In this document: positions 33,455-43,177 of the stretch, piece by piece
Numbering within the stretch: position 1 is the first letter of the stretch
How the letters are laid out: each line of letters begins with the position of its first letter
NCBI GenBank assembly: GCA_002449765.1
Contig: DJXN01000004.1
Span: 220,694-284,693 of the forward strand
Origin: Fibrobacter sp. UBA7003
Lineage (GTDB): Bacteria > Fibrobacterota > Fibrobacteria > Fibrobacterales > Fibrobacteraceae
Direction of reading: 5' to 3'
Length of the DNA stretch: 64,000 nucleotides
The notes under the pieces: model-generated
What the model was told of the DNA's origin: nothing
Databases searched by the model: none
What the model saw: the letters and a program-made list of their open reading frames with translations, nothing else
Translations under genes and position numbers: made by a program

Positions 33455-34993
33455 ATGGATACAATACTTTTTAACCTCATCTGGGTCATCCCGCTCGTCA
33501 CGGTTCTCGCCTGCATTCCCATTCCGGCGGCTCGCGAAAGGTTGCTCCGCGGAATCCACACCGCCTCCGCGACCCTCGTTCTCGGCATCGTCTGCTACCT
33601 CACCTTCCGCGTCTACGCCATAGGAAGCGTTTCCGCAAACGAAGTCGCGGCACCGCTCCTGCTTCGGTTCTTTACTGACATTCCCTGGCTTTCGATGTTC
33701 AATGCCCACTATATAGTGGGGGCCGACGGCCTCAACATGCTGCTGCTCGCGCTCACCGCGTTCATCGTATGGGCAGGAGTCCTCGTAAGCTACAGGATCA
33801 AGGGCAACCAGAAGGTATTCTTCGCGCTCATCCAGATTCTTGCAACGAGTGTCTACGGCGTATACATGAGCTTCGACCTCGTGCTGTTCTTCGTATTCTA
33901 CGAGATGGAAGCGCTCTGCATGTACCTGATGATCGCCTGCTACGGCAGCGGCAAGCGCGACTACGGTGGCAAGAAGCTCACCTTGACGCTCGCATTCGGA
34001 TCTTCCATGATTCTCGCGACCCTCTTCGGACTCTACTTCGAAGGCGGCGTAAACAGCTGGAGTATCATGGAGCTTTCCAAGGTGACACTCCCGATGGAAT
34101 TCCAGATGTGGGCCTTCCCGCTCATGTTCATGGGATTCGCCGTATCGAGTTCCCTGTTCCCATTCCACTTCTGGAGTCCGGACGGCCACTCCGCCGCCCC
34201 GACGGCCGTCTCCATGCTCGCCGCCGGCGTGATGATGAAGATGGGAGCCTACGGATGTCTCCGCGTCGCCATGTTCCTCATGCCCGAAGCGGCAAAGATT
34301 TGGCTCCCCTACGTGGTGGCGCTCCTCATCTTCAACGTGGTTCTCGGCCCCTTCATCGCGCTCCGCCACAAGGATCTCAAGTACATCACCGCCTACAGTT
34401 CCATCAGCCACCTGGGCCTCATCTTCTTGGGCCTTGCGGCACTTACGCCGGTCGGCCTGCGCGGCGCCAGCCTCCAGATGATTTCGCACGGATTCCTCAC
34501 GGGCCTCTTCTTCGCGACCATCGGCATGATCTACGAACGCACGCACACCCGCGACATCACGCAGATGGGCGGCATCATGCGCAAGATGCCCTTCCTCGGC
34601 GTCGGTTTCGTACTCGCAGGCTTTGCGGGCCTCGGACTGCCGGGATTCAGCGGGTTTATCGCCGAAAGCACTATCTTCATCGGCGCCTTCCAACAGGATT
34701 CGACCCTCACGCGCATCGTCACGATTCTCGCTATCCTCTCCATTACGACGACCGCTGTCTACATCCTGCAGACGGCTAACCGCATGCTCCACGGCCCGCT
34801 CCCGCAAAAATACGAGAGTCTCACCGACGGATGCTTCCGCGAAAAGCTCGTCATCGTCGTGCTTGTCGCATGCCTCCTGTTCATCGGCATTTGCCCCGGC
34901 TGGATTTCCGACATGCTCGACTGGAGTATCGCCCCGATATTTGCAAAGATTTCTGCAGCCACCCAGCCCGTCATCGGCGGGATTGGAGGTTAA
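33455..34993 (+). CDS. nuoM: complex I subunit NuoM
   Basis: A 512-residue antiporter-like subunit; start ATG 33455, seven bases after the nuoL stop (the longer frame upstream lies inside nuoL). The conserved Glu is in LFFVFYEMEALCMYLMI and the pump region reads FPFHFWSPDGHSAAPTAVSMLAAGVMMKMGAYG in the family order. HKDLKYITAYSSISHLGL is also typical. Next gene nuoN starts three bases after the stop. Confidence 0.96.
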   Translation: MDTILFNLIWVIPLVTVLACIPIPAARERLLRGIHTASATLVLGIVCYLTFRVYAIGSVSANEVAAPLLLRFFTDIPWLSMFNAHYIVGADGLNMLLLALTAFIVWAGVLVSYRIKGNQKVFFALIQILATSVYGVYMSFDLVLFFVFYEMEALCMYLMIACYGSGKRDYGGKKLTLTLAFGSSMILATLFGLYFEGGVNSWSIMELSKVTLPMEFQMWAFPLMFMGFAVSSSLFPFHFWSPDGHSAAPTAVSMLAAGVMMKMGAYGCLRVAMFLMPEAAKIWLPYVVALLIFNVVLGPFIALRHKDLKYITAYSSISHLGLIFLGLAALTPVGLRGASLQMISHGFLTGLFFATIGMIYERTHTRDITQMGGIMRKMPFLGVGFVLAGFAGLGLPGFSGFIAESTIFIGAFQQDSTLTRIVTILAILSITTTAVYILQTANRMLHGPLPQKYESLTDGCFREKLVIVVLVACLLFIGICPGWISDMLDWSIAPIFAKISAATQPVIGGIGG

Positions 34994-34996
34994 ACC

Positions 34997-36439
34997 ATGT
35001 TCGATTTTTCAACGTCACACTTTCTTATTCCCGACCTGCTGTTGCTGATTTTCCCGTTCATCGTCATCGGGAGCCGCCTCTTCTGCAACGCGCAATCCAA
35101 GATGCCCTGGCGTATCGCAAATTTCGGTTTCATCGCCATTTTCATCTTGCTGAACTTCATCCCGCTTGCTAGCGGCGAAGGCCGGTTCTTCATCAGCAAC
35201 TGGCGTATCGACGACTTCGGCGTACTCATGCGCGAGGTGCTCCTCGTGAGCGCCATTCTCGGCATGTGGTTTGCAAAGGACTACTTCGAGCACGGAGCCG
35301 ACGGCAAACCGCAGATGCACCAGATTGCAGAATTCATCGGAGCCATCGCATTCGCGACCTTCGGCGGCGTGACCGTCGTTTCGGCATGCGACATGCTCAC
35401 CTTCTTCCTCGGCCTCGAAATCGCGACCATCCCGATGTATGCGCTCACCGCCTGGAACAAGAAGGACCAGCTCGGAAGCGAAGCGGCCACCAAGTATATC
35501 CTGATGGGTTCCGTCGCCACCGCTTTCGAACTGTTCGGATTCAGCTACCTCTACGGTTTCGCAGGCTCTCTCCACTTTAGCGAAATCCAGACCGCCGTGG
35601 CATCTGGCACAAGCCCGCTCCTTTGGGTTGCCGTACTCTTCCTCTTCTGCGGAATCGGATTCAAGCTCACGCTGTTCCCCTTCTACACCTGGGCCCCGGA
35701 CGTCTACGAAGGCGCGCCGACTCCCGTCACAGCAGTCCTTTCCGTCACCTCGAAGGCAACCGCCATCGCATTCCTCGTGGTGCTCGTTTTCGGCCCCCTC
35801 GCCCCCATCCAGGAACAGATAGCACCACTCATTGCGCTCCTAGCCGGCACCACGCTCTTCGTGGGTAACCTTGGCGCCCTGAAGCAGAGCAGACTCCGCA
35901 GGTTCATGGCCTACAGTTCCATTGCACAGGCGGGCTACATCATGGTCGCCCTCCTCGGCCCTGCCGCCACGGCAAAAACGGCCATCATCTACTACCTGTT
36001 CGTCTACGCGGTCTCGAACTACCTCGCATTCTTCGTGTTCGGCATCATCGGGCACCACCGCGAAGAGACTTTCGCTTCGTTGCGCGGTCTTTCGAAGCAG
36101 AACCCGAGCCTCGCCATCTCGCTTGCGATTTCGATGTTCAGCCTCGCCGGCATTCCGCCGCTTGCGGGATTCTTCGGCAAATTTCACCTGTTCTACAGCG
36201 GAGCCTCTACCGGCCACTACATGCTGGTCGCCTTCGCCGTCTTGAACAACGTTCTCGCTCTGTTCTACTACATACAGCTTATCAAGAGCGCCTGGGTCGA
36301 CGAGCCCGACGGACACCTTACACCGCTACGCCTCACGCGTCGTCAACGCGCAGTCATCGTGGCACTCAGCATCGCCGTCGTAGCGCTCGGATTCCTGCCG
36401 TTCCTGAGCAACAACATCGTCGCGGGATTCAGCTTCTAG
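34997..36439 (+). CDS. nuoN: complex I subunit NuoN
   Basis: A 480-residue antiporter-like subunit closing the operon. Conserved parts are FFLGLEIATIPMYALTAW, KLTLFPFYTWAPDVYEGAPTPVTA (in two blocks), RRFMAYSSIAQAGYIMV and AGIPPLAGFFGKFHLF. A strong terminator follows at 36464. Confidence 0.96.
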   Translation: MFDFSTSHFLIPDLLLLIFPFIVIGSRLFCNAQSKMPWRIANFGFIAIFILLNFIPLASGEGRFFISNWRIDDFGVLMREVLLVSAILGMWFAKDYFEHGADGKPQMHQIAEFIGAIAFATFGGVTVVSACDMLTFFLGLEIATIPMYALTAWNKKDQLGSEAATKYILMGSVATAFELFGFSYLYGFAGSLHFSEIQTAVASGTSPLLWVAVLFLFCGIGFKLTLFPFYTWAPDVYEGAPTPVTAVLSVTSKATAIAFLVVLVFGPLAPIQEQIAPLIALLAGTTLFVGNLGALKQSRLRRFMAYSSIAQAGYIMVALLGPAATAKTAIIYYLFVYAVSNYLAFFVFGIIGHHREETFASLRGLSKQNPSLAISLAISMFSLAGIPPLAGFFGKFHLFYSGASTGHYMLVAFAVLNNVLALFYYIQLIKSAWVDEPDGHLTPLRLTRRQRAVIVALSIAVVALGFLPFLSNNIVAGFSF

Positions 36440-36463
36440 AATTCCAGCAACAAATTACACCAG

Positions 36464-36497
36464 CCGCAGGACTATACCTTCTGCGGTTTGTTTTTTT
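36464..36497 (+). terminator. terminator of the nuo operon
   Basis: CCGCAG/CTGCGG stem (36464-36469 with 36481-36486), extended by AGG/CCT in the loop, followed by TTTGTTTTTTT. Confidence 0.85.
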
Positions 36498-36506
36498 CCG
36501 TAGCGG

Positions 36507-37277
36507 TTATTCGTCCGCGACACAGCGGACATTGAGCTCGTTTTCCTTGTATTCTTCATCGGGGTACATATACGAGGTGTCCCTATAGTATTCCCTAAGG
36601 ACGTAGCTCCTTGCAGACCTGGCATTCAACTGCGAGGTGCTCCAGAATTTCGCAGTCACCCCGCGATCCAGGAAGTTTCCGCTCATGAACCTGAAACCCG
36701 ACGGATATATATTAAAATGCGATTCGTTCGTCCCGTTTTCCCTTTTCCATCCGTAGGTCGATTTTAAGGCCCGGGTTGCAAGCGAGCCAGCCTTGCTTTT
36801 GACATAATAGAGCATTTCCTTCCATTCGGCATCGCTTGGGATATGCCAGCCTTCGGGACAGACACCACGAATATAGGGCTTGGCCAACAATTTGCATTCC
36901 GAAATGTTGCATTTCGATTCAACGCCCATCGCAGACGCCCATGTATAGAAGCGACCGCCTTCTTCCTTGCAGTTTAATTCTTCACCGTTGAAACATTCGC
37001 TATCGGGACTGCGGTACCTCAAGTTCTCCGCCATCCAGGCCTTCTTGTTGATAACGGCAATCTCGTATTTCCGGCCGTCGCGCTTATCCGTAAAATAACG
37101 TTCCCATTTGCTTGCTTTGGGTGCGGCGCTCTCCACGCTGTCCTTTTTCGGAACTTTCGCATCGCTAGCCTTTTGGAATGGGGATTTTTCCCACGGATTG
37201 TCATTGCTGTCAAATGACGCAGAAGCGCCAAAAGCCGACAGCATGACAAAAAAGGCTATAGCTTTCAAGCGGGACAT
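36507..37277 (-). CDS. secreted Fibrobacter major paralogous domain protein
   Basis: A 256-residue exported protein. The start ATG 37277 begins a signal peptide (MSRLKAIAFFVMLSAFGASA) without lipobox Cys, so this member seems soluble in the periplasm or secreted, unlike the three lipoprotein members in the window. After a Lys/Pro/Ser linker the domain runs RDGRKYEIAVINKKAWMAENLRY, FYTWASAMG, CPEGWHIPSDAEW, FWSTSQL and LNVRCVADE. The opening differs from the others (IAVINKKAWM instead of VKIGNQxWM). It starts 15 bases after the purL stop on the same strand and is probably co-transcribed with purL. Confidence 0.85.
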   Translation of the reverse strand: MSRLKAIAFFVMLSAFGASASFDSNDNPWEKSPFQKASDAKVPKKDSVESAAPKASKWERYFTDKRDGRKYEIAVINKKAWMAENLRYRSPDSECFNGEELNCKEEGGRFYTWASAMGVESKCNISECKLLAKPYIRGVCPEGWHIPSDAEWKEMLYYVKSKAGSLATRALKSTYGWKRENGTNESHFNIYPSGFRFMSGNFLDRGVTAKFWSTSQLNARSARSYVLREYYRDTSYMYPDEEYKENELNVRCVADE

Positions 37278-37291
37278 GCTTCCCCGAAGAA

Positions 37292-40200
37292 TTACCCAAC
37301 AAAGATACGGCCGTTGCGGAACAACTGCATCCACGGGCCGTCTTCGCCCCAGTCCGCCGGGTGCCAGGAGTACTGGCAGGTACGGAACACGCGTTCGGGG
37401 TGCGGCATCATCACGAGGGCGCGACCGTCTTCGGAGCAGAGGCCGTTGATGCCGAACGGAGAGCCATTGGGGTTCAGCGGGTAGCGTTCGGTGTATTCGT
37501 GCTTGCCGTCCACGTAACGCAGCGCCACGAGACCGGTCTTCAGGCAGGCTTCGGCGGCTTCGCGGCTAGCGAATTCCGCGCGGCCTTCGCCGTGTGCGAC
37601 CGCAATCGGGAGCACGGAGCCTGCCATGCCCTTGAGGAGCACAGCCGGAGTGTCTTCGACCTTGAGCGTGCAGAAGCGGGCCTCGAAGCGTTCGGAGAGG
37701 TTCTGCACAAAGCGCGGCCAATGCTTAGCGCCCGGAATCAAGTCCTTGAGGTTAGAGACCATCTGGCAGCCGTTGCAAACACCGAGCGTGAAGGTGTCCT
37801 TGCGGTTGAAGTAAGCTTCGAATTCGGCACGGGCCTTCGGGTTGAAGAGGATGCTCTTCGCCCAGCCTTCGCCAGCACCGAGAACGTCACCGTAGCTGAA
37901 GCCACCGCAAGCCACGAGACCGTTGAAGTCCTTGAGGCTTACGCGGCCTTCGAGAATGTCAGTCATGTGAACGTCGATGGATTCGAAGCCGGCCTTCTGG
38001 AAGGCGGCAGCCATTTCAAGTTCGCCGTTCACGCCCTGTTCACGGAGGATAGCCATCTTCGGGCGGCTTGCGTAGTCCTTCACGACCTTCGCACCCGCCG
38101 CCACGTCGAAGGTGACCTTCGGCGTGATACCCGGATTGTCCTGTTCCAGCTTGAGCTTGTATTCGCTTTCGGCACAATCCGGGTTATCGCGGAGGGCCGC
38201 GATGCGGCGGGTCGTGTCGCTCCAGATGGCGCGCAGATCCGAGAGGCCTTCGGCGTAGTCGCCGATGACCAAGTTGTAAGAATCGTTGAGCGTTGCAATT
38301 TCAGAAACCGTATCGCCGAGACCAGCGGCAGCAAATGCGTCGCGCACAGCCGCAAGGTCGGCATTCTTCACCTGGAGCACGGCACCCAGTTCTTCGTTGA
38401 AGAGGGCGTCGATGAGGTTTCCCTTGAGGGCTTCGGCCTTCACCGTCACGCCCACATGGCCGGCGAACGCCATTTCGGCAAGCGTCGTGTAGAGGCCACC
38501 ATCGCTCTTGTCGTGGTAGGCCATAATCTTGCCTGCCGCATTGAGCTTCTGGATGGTTTCGAAGAAGGCACGGAGTTCCTTAGCGCTATCGACATCCGGA
38601 GCCTTATCGCCGAGGTTGCAGTAAACCTGGGCTGCGATGGAAGCGCCCATGCGGTTCTTACCGCGAGCGAGGTCCACGAGAACGAGCGTAGAATCCTTAT
38701 CTTGCAAGAGCTGCGGGGTGAGCGTCTTGCGCACGTCAGCACACGGAGCAAACGCACTGATAACGAGCGAAATCGGAGCGGTCACGCGGTGGCTACCCTG
38801 AGCGTCAGACCACACGGTGCTCATGCTCATGGAGTCCTTACCCACCGGAATCGTAATGCCGAGATCCGGACAGAGTTCCATACCGATAGACTTCACGGCT
38901 TCGTAGAGGTCGGCGCCGTCGCCTTCGTAGTTCGGCGTGGCCATCCAGTTTGCGGACAAGTTCACGCGACCCATATCAGGTACGCAAGCGGCAGCCATGT
39001 TCGTGAGGGATTCCGCCACCGTCATGCGGGCAGCGGCAGCCGGAGAAATCAAGGCAACCGGAGCGCGTTCGCCCATACTCATCACTTCACCTTCGTACGA
39101 GTCGAGCGTTGCGCTTGTCACGGCGCAGTCGGCGACAGGCACCTGCCACGGACCAACCATCTGGTCGCGGCAAATCATACCCGTCACGCTACGGTCACCG
39201 ATAGAAATGAGGAACGTCTTGTCGGCGACGGTCGGGTTTGCAAGCACGCGGTGTGCCACATCCTTAATGGAAACGTCAGCCGGAACCACCGTGGAGTTCA
39301 GCGGACGCTTCTGGCTCTTTTCGTTACGGATCATGCGGGGCGGCTTACCGAGGAGCACGCCCAGCGGCATGTCAATCGGAGTCGTGCCGAAGTGTTTGTC
39401 GGTAAGCGTCAAGTGCTTTTCGGGGATGGCCTCGCCCACCACGGCATACGGGCAACGTTCACGCTTACAAATCGCGTCGAACACATCGAGTTTGTCGCCG
39501 GCGATTGCAATCACATAGCGTTCCTGGGATTCGTTACTCCAGATTTCGAACGGGCTCATACCCGGTTCATCGTTCGGCACGTTACGGAGTTCAAACTTAC
39601 CGCCGAGGCCGCCATCGTTCACGAGTTCCGGGAAGGCGTTCGAAAGTCCACCTGCACCCACGTCGTGAATGAACGTAATCGGGTTTTCTTCGTCCATCGC
39701 CCAGCAGCGGTCGATGACTTCCTGGCAGCGGCGTTCCATTTCGGGGTTTTCGCGCTGCACGGAGGCAAAGTCGAGAGATTCGTTACCGGCACCGTTCTGC
39801 ACGGAGCTGGCAGCACCGCCACCGAGGCCGATAAGCATTGCCGGACCGCCGAGCACAATCAGGTGGTCACCCGGGTCGATGTGGCCCTTCTCGATATGCT
39901 GGTGCTTGATGTTGCCGAGACCACCGGCCAACATAATCGGCTTGTGGTAACCGCGGACTTCCTTGCCGTTCTGGGCATCGACTTCCTGTTCGAAAGTACG
40001 GAAGTAACCGAGGATGTTCGGACGGCCGTATTCGTTGTTGAACGCAGCGCCACCGAGCGGGCCTTCGATCATGATGTCGAGGGCCGACGCAATGCGGGAC
40101 GGGCTTCCGAAGTCCTTTTCCCAAGGCTGGACTGCACCCGGCAGTTTCAAGTTCGAAACGCTGAAGCCCGTGAGACCGGCCTTCGGCTTGGAACCCTTAC

Positions 40201-41167
40201 CCGTGGCACCTTCGTCACGGATTTCGCCACCACTACCGGTAGCGGCACCCGGGAACGGAGAAATAGCCGTCGGGTGGTTGTGGGTTTCGACCTTCATCAA
40301 GATGTCGACTTCTTCGTGGTGGAAGTCGTACTTGTTGTTGCGCGGGTCAGCGTAGAAGCGGCCAGCGACAGCGCCCTTCATCACGGCGGCGTTGTCCTTG
40401 TAGGCGCTGAAGATGTTAGAGTTGTGGAGCTGGTAGGTGTTCTTGATCATCTGGAACAGGGACTTGTCCTGTTTGACGCCGTCGATGGTCCATTCGGCAC
40501 CGAACACCTTGTGGCGGCAGTGTTCCGAGTTGGCCTGAGCGAACATGTAGAGTTCCACGTCGGTCGGGTTGCGCTTGAGCTCGGTGAAGTTCTTCACCAG
40601 GTAATCGATTTCATCCGGAGAGAGCGCGAGGCCCATTTCCTTGTCGGCCTTCACGAGGGCGTCGCGGCCCTGGTCGAGCACCGGAATCACATTCAGCGGA
40701 CGCGGTTCTTCCTTGCTGAACAAGACTTCGAGGGATGCGGTGTCGGCAAACACGGCCTGCGTCATGCGGTCGTGAATCTTGGCGGAAATCTTTTCGCGGG
40801 CGCCAGCCGGTGCTGCACCTTCAAACTTTACATAGTATGCAATAGCGCGTTCGATGCGCTTGATGGCCGGGAGGCCGCAAATGTGAGCGATATCGGTAGC
40901 CTTCGAGCTCCACGGGCTAATAGTACCCGGACGCGGGCACACCACAAAGAGTTCGCCTTCGAGAGCCTTGGGTTCGCGGGCCGGACCGTAGTGCAGCACC
41001 TTCTTGAGCGTTTCAGTTTCTGCATCGGAAAGTTCGGCGGACAGGTCCACCACGTGCAGGAATTCAGCGTAAACGGAAGCGACAGAGAGCCCCGCAGCCT
41101 TGAAATCGGAAGAAAGTTTCTGGAGACGGAAATCCGACAGAGCCGGCGTACCACGTAAAATGAGCAT
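37292..41167 (-). CDS. purL: phosphoribosylformylglycinamidine synthase (large form)
   Basis: A 1291-residue single-chain enzyme (PurLQ type, as in E. coli) for step four of purine synthesis: FGAR + glutamine + ATP to FGAM. The N-terminal part corresponds to PurS, the middle to the two AIRS-like ATPase halves ([53 protein letters not shown]), and the C-terminal ~270 residues to the glutaminase ([18 protein letters not shown]; nucleophile Cys in [25 protein letters not shown]). Start ATG 41167 has GAGG seven bases upstream and a TAAATT -10 motif before. A large hairpin lies upstream at 41203-41262. Confidence 0.97.
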   Translation of the reverse strand: MLILRGTPALSDFRLQKLSSDFKAAGLSVASVYAEFLHVVDLSAELSDAETETLKKVLHYGPAREPKALEGELFVVCPRPGTISPWSSKATDIAHICGLPAIKRIERAIAYYVKFEGAAPAGAREKISAKIHDRMTQAVFADTASLEVLFSKEEPRPLNVIPVLDQGRDALVKADKEMGLALSPDEIDYLVKNFTELKRNPTDVELYMFAQANSEHCRHKVFGAEWTIDGVKQDKSLFQMIKNTYQLHNSNIFSAYKDNAAVMKGAVAGRFYADPRNNKYDFHHEEVDILMKVETHNHPTAISPFPGAATGSGGEIRDEGATGKGSKPKAGLTGFSVSNLKLPGAVQPWEKDFGSPSRIASALDIMIEGPLGGAAFNNEYGRPNILGYFRTFEQEVDAQNGKEVRGYHKPIMLAGGLGNIKHQHIEKGHIDPGDHLIVLGGPAMLIGLGGGAASSVQNGAGNESLDFASVQRENPEMERRCQEVIDRCWAMDEENPITFIHDVGAGGLSNAFPELVNDGGLGGKFELRNVPNDEPGMSPFEIWSNESQERYVIAIAGDKLDVFDAICKRERCPYAVVGEAIPEKHLTLTDKHFGTTPIDMPLGVLLGKPPRMIRNEKSQKRPLNSTVVPADVSIKDVAHRVLANPTVADKTFLISIGDRSVTGMICRDQMVGPWQVPVADCAVTSATLDSYEGEVMSMGERAPVALISPAAAARMTVAESLTNMAAACVPDMGRVNLSANWMATPNYEGDGADLYEAVKSIGMELCPDLGITIPVGKDSMSMSTVWSDAQGSHRVTAPISLVISAFAPCADVRKTLTPQLLQDKDSTLVLVDLARGKNRMGASIAAQVYCNLGDKAPDVDSAKELRAFFETIQKLNAAGKIMAYHDKSDGGLYTTLAEMAFAGHVGVTVKAEALKGNLIDALFNEELGAVLQVKNADLAAVRDAFAAAGLGDTVSEIATLNDSYNLVIGDYAEGLSDLRAIWSDTTRRIAALRDNPDCAESEYKLKLEQDNPGITPKVTFDVAAGAKVVKDYASRPKMAILREQGVNGELEMAAAFQKAGFESIDVHMTDILEGRVSLKDFNGLVACGGFSYGDVLGAGEGWAKSILFNPKARAEFEAYFNRKDTFTLGVCNGCQMVSNLKDLIPGAKHWPRFVQNLSERFEARFCTLKVEDTPAVLLKGMAGSVLPIAVAHGEGRAEFASREAAEACLKTGLVALRYVDGKHEYTERYPLNPNGSPFGINGLCSEDGRALVMMPHPERVFRTCQYSWHPADWGEDGPWMQLFRNGRIFVG

Positions 41168-41202
41168 TATAAACCTCGGTTTAAATTTTACGCCGTAAAT
41201 TT

Positions 41203-41262
41203 AGAAAAAACATGCGGGAGGGGACCCAGCTCGGAGTTGCGAAGGCCGCACGGTCCCCTCCC
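41203..41262 (-). terminator. 11-bp inverted repeat with T6 upstream of purL
   Basis: Arms 41216-41226 and 41252-41262 (GGGAGGGGACC/GGTCCCCTCCC) are perfect, with a 25-base loop. On the minus strand the stem is followed by GCATG and six T. It stands before the purL -10 motif (CTAAATTT near 41200), so it is a second terminator for the upstream genes or, if transcription starts further up, an attenuator of purL. The adjacent CCCTCCCT..ACCCTCCC string also occurs at 63258-63275. Confidence 0.6.
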
Positions 41263-41302
41263 TGCACCCTCCCCTTCCTTGGCCAACGCTTTATTATCTT
41301 CC

Positions 41303-41337
41303 ATAAAAAATAACACGACCCTTTTTAGAGTCGTGTT
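41303..41337 (-). terminator. terminator after the 41371-42507 gene pair
   Basis: AACACGAC/GTCGTGTT perfect 8-bp stem with a 10-base loop; on the minus strand it is followed by ATTTTTT. Confidence 0.8.
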
Positions 41338-41370
41338 TCATTTTTCCGTATCTTATTAAGTGTCAAGCGA

Positions 41371-41940
41371 TTAGCGTTTTTTACCCTTCTTGCCTTTCTT
41401 GCCCTTGTCGGCCTTTGCAGGCTTTGCGGGAGCCGGGGCTTCTTCGACAGCTTCGTCGCCCTCTTCTTCCTCGCCTTCCACTTCTTCTTCCTGAGCGGCA
41501 ACGAATTCACCGTAAAGCGCGCTCACGTCGATAGAATTGAGGCCCGAAAGGGTCTTGAGTTCAGTCTTCTTGTCGACATCGACCTTGTCAAAACTGGAGA
41601 TGATGAAGTAGGCGCTCGTGGCCTCGAAACGGCGAGTCTTGTTCGCGATGCTGTTGGCACCCTTCGTGGTCGGGAAGTACTTGGCTTCGAGCTTCGCCAT
41701 ATCCTGGGAAGTCTTCACCGTCTGCTTCGCTTCGCTGGCCAACGCCCACACAAGCTTGTTCACGTCGGCAGAATTGTTCACGCGGCTCAAGATTTCAGTG
41801 GCAGCGTCGTAGTTCGCCTTCGTTGTCGTATTATAGTGTTCGGTCGCCTGGCCTACATAGTTGCCTTTCTGCATAAGGACCAGCGCCGCGACAGCGACAA
41901 CCAGGATGGACAAAACAATGGCAATGTTCTTACTATTCAT
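41371..41940 (-). CDS. membrane-anchored hypothetical protein with Lys/Gly tail
   Basis: A 189-residue protein: one N-terminal hydrophobic helix (residues 5-23, IAIVLSILVVAVAALVLM), a helical middle of about 110 residues, then a low-complexity tail: a Glu-rich stretch (EEEVEGEEEEGDE), an Ala/Pro/Lys stretch and a final KGKKGKKGKKR. Topology suggests an inner-membrane anchor with the body outside. The acidic-then-basic tail could bind polyanions or peptidoglycan, by inference only. It is 12 bases downstream of 41953-42507, which has the same plan, so the two are likely distant paralogues acting together. AAGGAG precedes the start. Confidence 0.8.
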   Translation of the reverse strand: MNSKNIAIVLSILVVAVAALVLMQKGNYVGQATEHYNTTTKANYDAATEILSRVNNSADVNKLVWALASEAKQTVKTSQDMAKLEAKYFPTTKGANSIANKTRRFEATSAYFIISSFDKVDVDKKTELKTLSGLNSIDVSALYGEFVAAQEEEVEGEEEEGDEAVEEAPAPAKPAKADKGKKGKKGKKR

Positions 41941-41952
41941 CCTATACTCTCC

Positions 41953-42507
41953 TTATTCGAAATGGTAGGGGGCCGCTTTCGCAACCGTGAAGTTTTCAGC
42001 AAAATTGTATTCGACGAGGGCCTTGTAGTCGCTCTCCTTGAGCTTGCCCTTGACAAACGTAAACTTGACGACGCAGTTCTTGCCACAGGCAACTTCCTTC
42101 ACGCCGCCTTCGTCCTTCAGGAGGAACTGTTCGGCAAGGCCGACCGCGCTGATGTCGCTCTGGACCTTATCCGGAATGCTTGCCGCCGTGTACATGTACG
42201 AGAGCTGCTTCACGCGGGCACCCGTATCCTCAAAAATTTTCTTCACGTTGGCATCGAATGCCGTCTCGGTATTCGCACCCGCGATAGTCGCGTAGACAAG
42301 CTTCCAAGCCATGCCGTACTGGTCCATCGATTTCCACTGTTCCTGGAGTGTCGTATTCACGGCCGCCTTGTAGGCACCGACCTGTTCCTTGACCGTTGTC
42401 TGTGCCTGCTCGTTGAGCTGACCCTTGAACACGAACATCACGACCACGAGGGCCACGATGAGCACACCATCGACAATGGCCAGAATCTTGAACTTTTGCT
42501 TATTCAT
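41953..42507 (-). CDS. membrane-anchored hypothetical protein
   Basis: A 184-residue protein with one N-terminal membrane helix (about residues 8-29) and a mostly helical outer domain containing a pair of Cys close together (VACGKNCVV) that may form a disulphide. It shares with the downstream protein the order: short basic start, membrane helix, A/T-rich helix (QAQTTVKEQVGAYKAAVN). No family recognised. First gene of a two-gene unit, AAGGAT upstream. Confidence 0.8.
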   Translation of the reverse strand: MNKQKFKILAIVDGVLIVALVVVMFVFKGQLNEQAQTTVKEQVGAYKAAVNTTLQEQWKSMDQYGMAWKLVYATIAGANTETAFDANVKKIFEDTGARVKQLSYMYTAASIPDKVQSDISAVGLAEQFLLKDEGGVKEVACGKNCVVKFTFVKGKLKESDYKALVEYNFAENFTVAKAAPYHFE

Positions 42508-42640
42508 AGATAATCCTTCGAATTAGAATTGATTTAATATGATTAATAAGAAAATAATACTTAATTTGAAAAAAGCAAGCAAATTTATAGAAAAATTTGC
42601 ACCCCAAAAGGCGAAATAAGGCAAGGAACGCACTTTTTTG

Positions 42641-42646
42641 TATATT
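42641..42646 (+). promoter_or_regulatory. -10 box for the 42656 gene, short leader
   Basis: TATATT nine bases before ATG 42656, without Shine-Dalgarno sequence; part of the 148-base divergent promoter region 42508-42655. Confidence 0.45.
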
Positions 42647-42655
42647 TTTCCCAGA

Positions 42656-43162
42656 ATGACAGAAAGCAACGAAACAAAAAAACTGCCGTCGCAGATCATT
42701 TTTGAAAACCTGAAGGAACTCCTCCGGGCAAAGAACGCCGCCCACGAATCCATCTTCAAGTTCCACTGGAAAAAGATGTGGCCGTTCAACCGTATCTGGC
42801 CGCAGGTGGACTTCGAGCGCATCGTACGCCTGATGAGCGAAATCCGCAAGAACATCATCGCGCAACAGAACCTCGTCATCGAAGCCAAGGAAAAGTCCAA
42901 GCCTTTCGAAAAAGTCTTCCTTGACGCCGTACCCGCCTATCTCAAAAGTCTCGATGAAAGCTGCAAGGGGCTTGCCGACATCGCACAGTGGAAGCAGGAC
43001 ATGCTCTACAAGAAAATTCGCAAGCAGGCAAAGCTGGTCCGTGACACGCGCGACTACAACACCCTCCTGAAGACCTACGAGAAGCAACAGGGGGACTTGG
43101 TCCGGGCCGGAGCCATCGTGCAGATGGGCTGGGGCGAAGTCGTGCAGAATCTCCCAAAATAG
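42656..43162 (+). CDS. hypothetical helical protein
   Basis: A 168-residue, Lys-rich soluble protein predicted almost entirely helical (LRAKNAAHESIFKFHWKKMW, IVRLMSEIRKNIIAQQNLVIEAKE, ARQAKLVRD-like segments near 125-135). No signal peptide or membrane helix. Start ATG 42656 is preferred to TTG 42638. No family recognised. The glycosyltransferase at 43178 starts 15 bases later, so it may be the first gene of that unit. Confidence 0.75.
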   Translation: MTESNETKKLPSQIIFENLKELLRAKNAAHESIFKFHWKKMWPFNRIWPQVDFERIVRLMSEIRKNIIAQQNLVIEAKEKSKPFEKVFLDAVPAYLKSLDESCKGLADIAQWKQDMLYKKIRKQAKLVRDTRDYNTLLKTYEKQQGDLVRAGAIVQMGWGEVVQNLPK

Positions 43163-43177
43163 GATTCGGGCCCGCCC

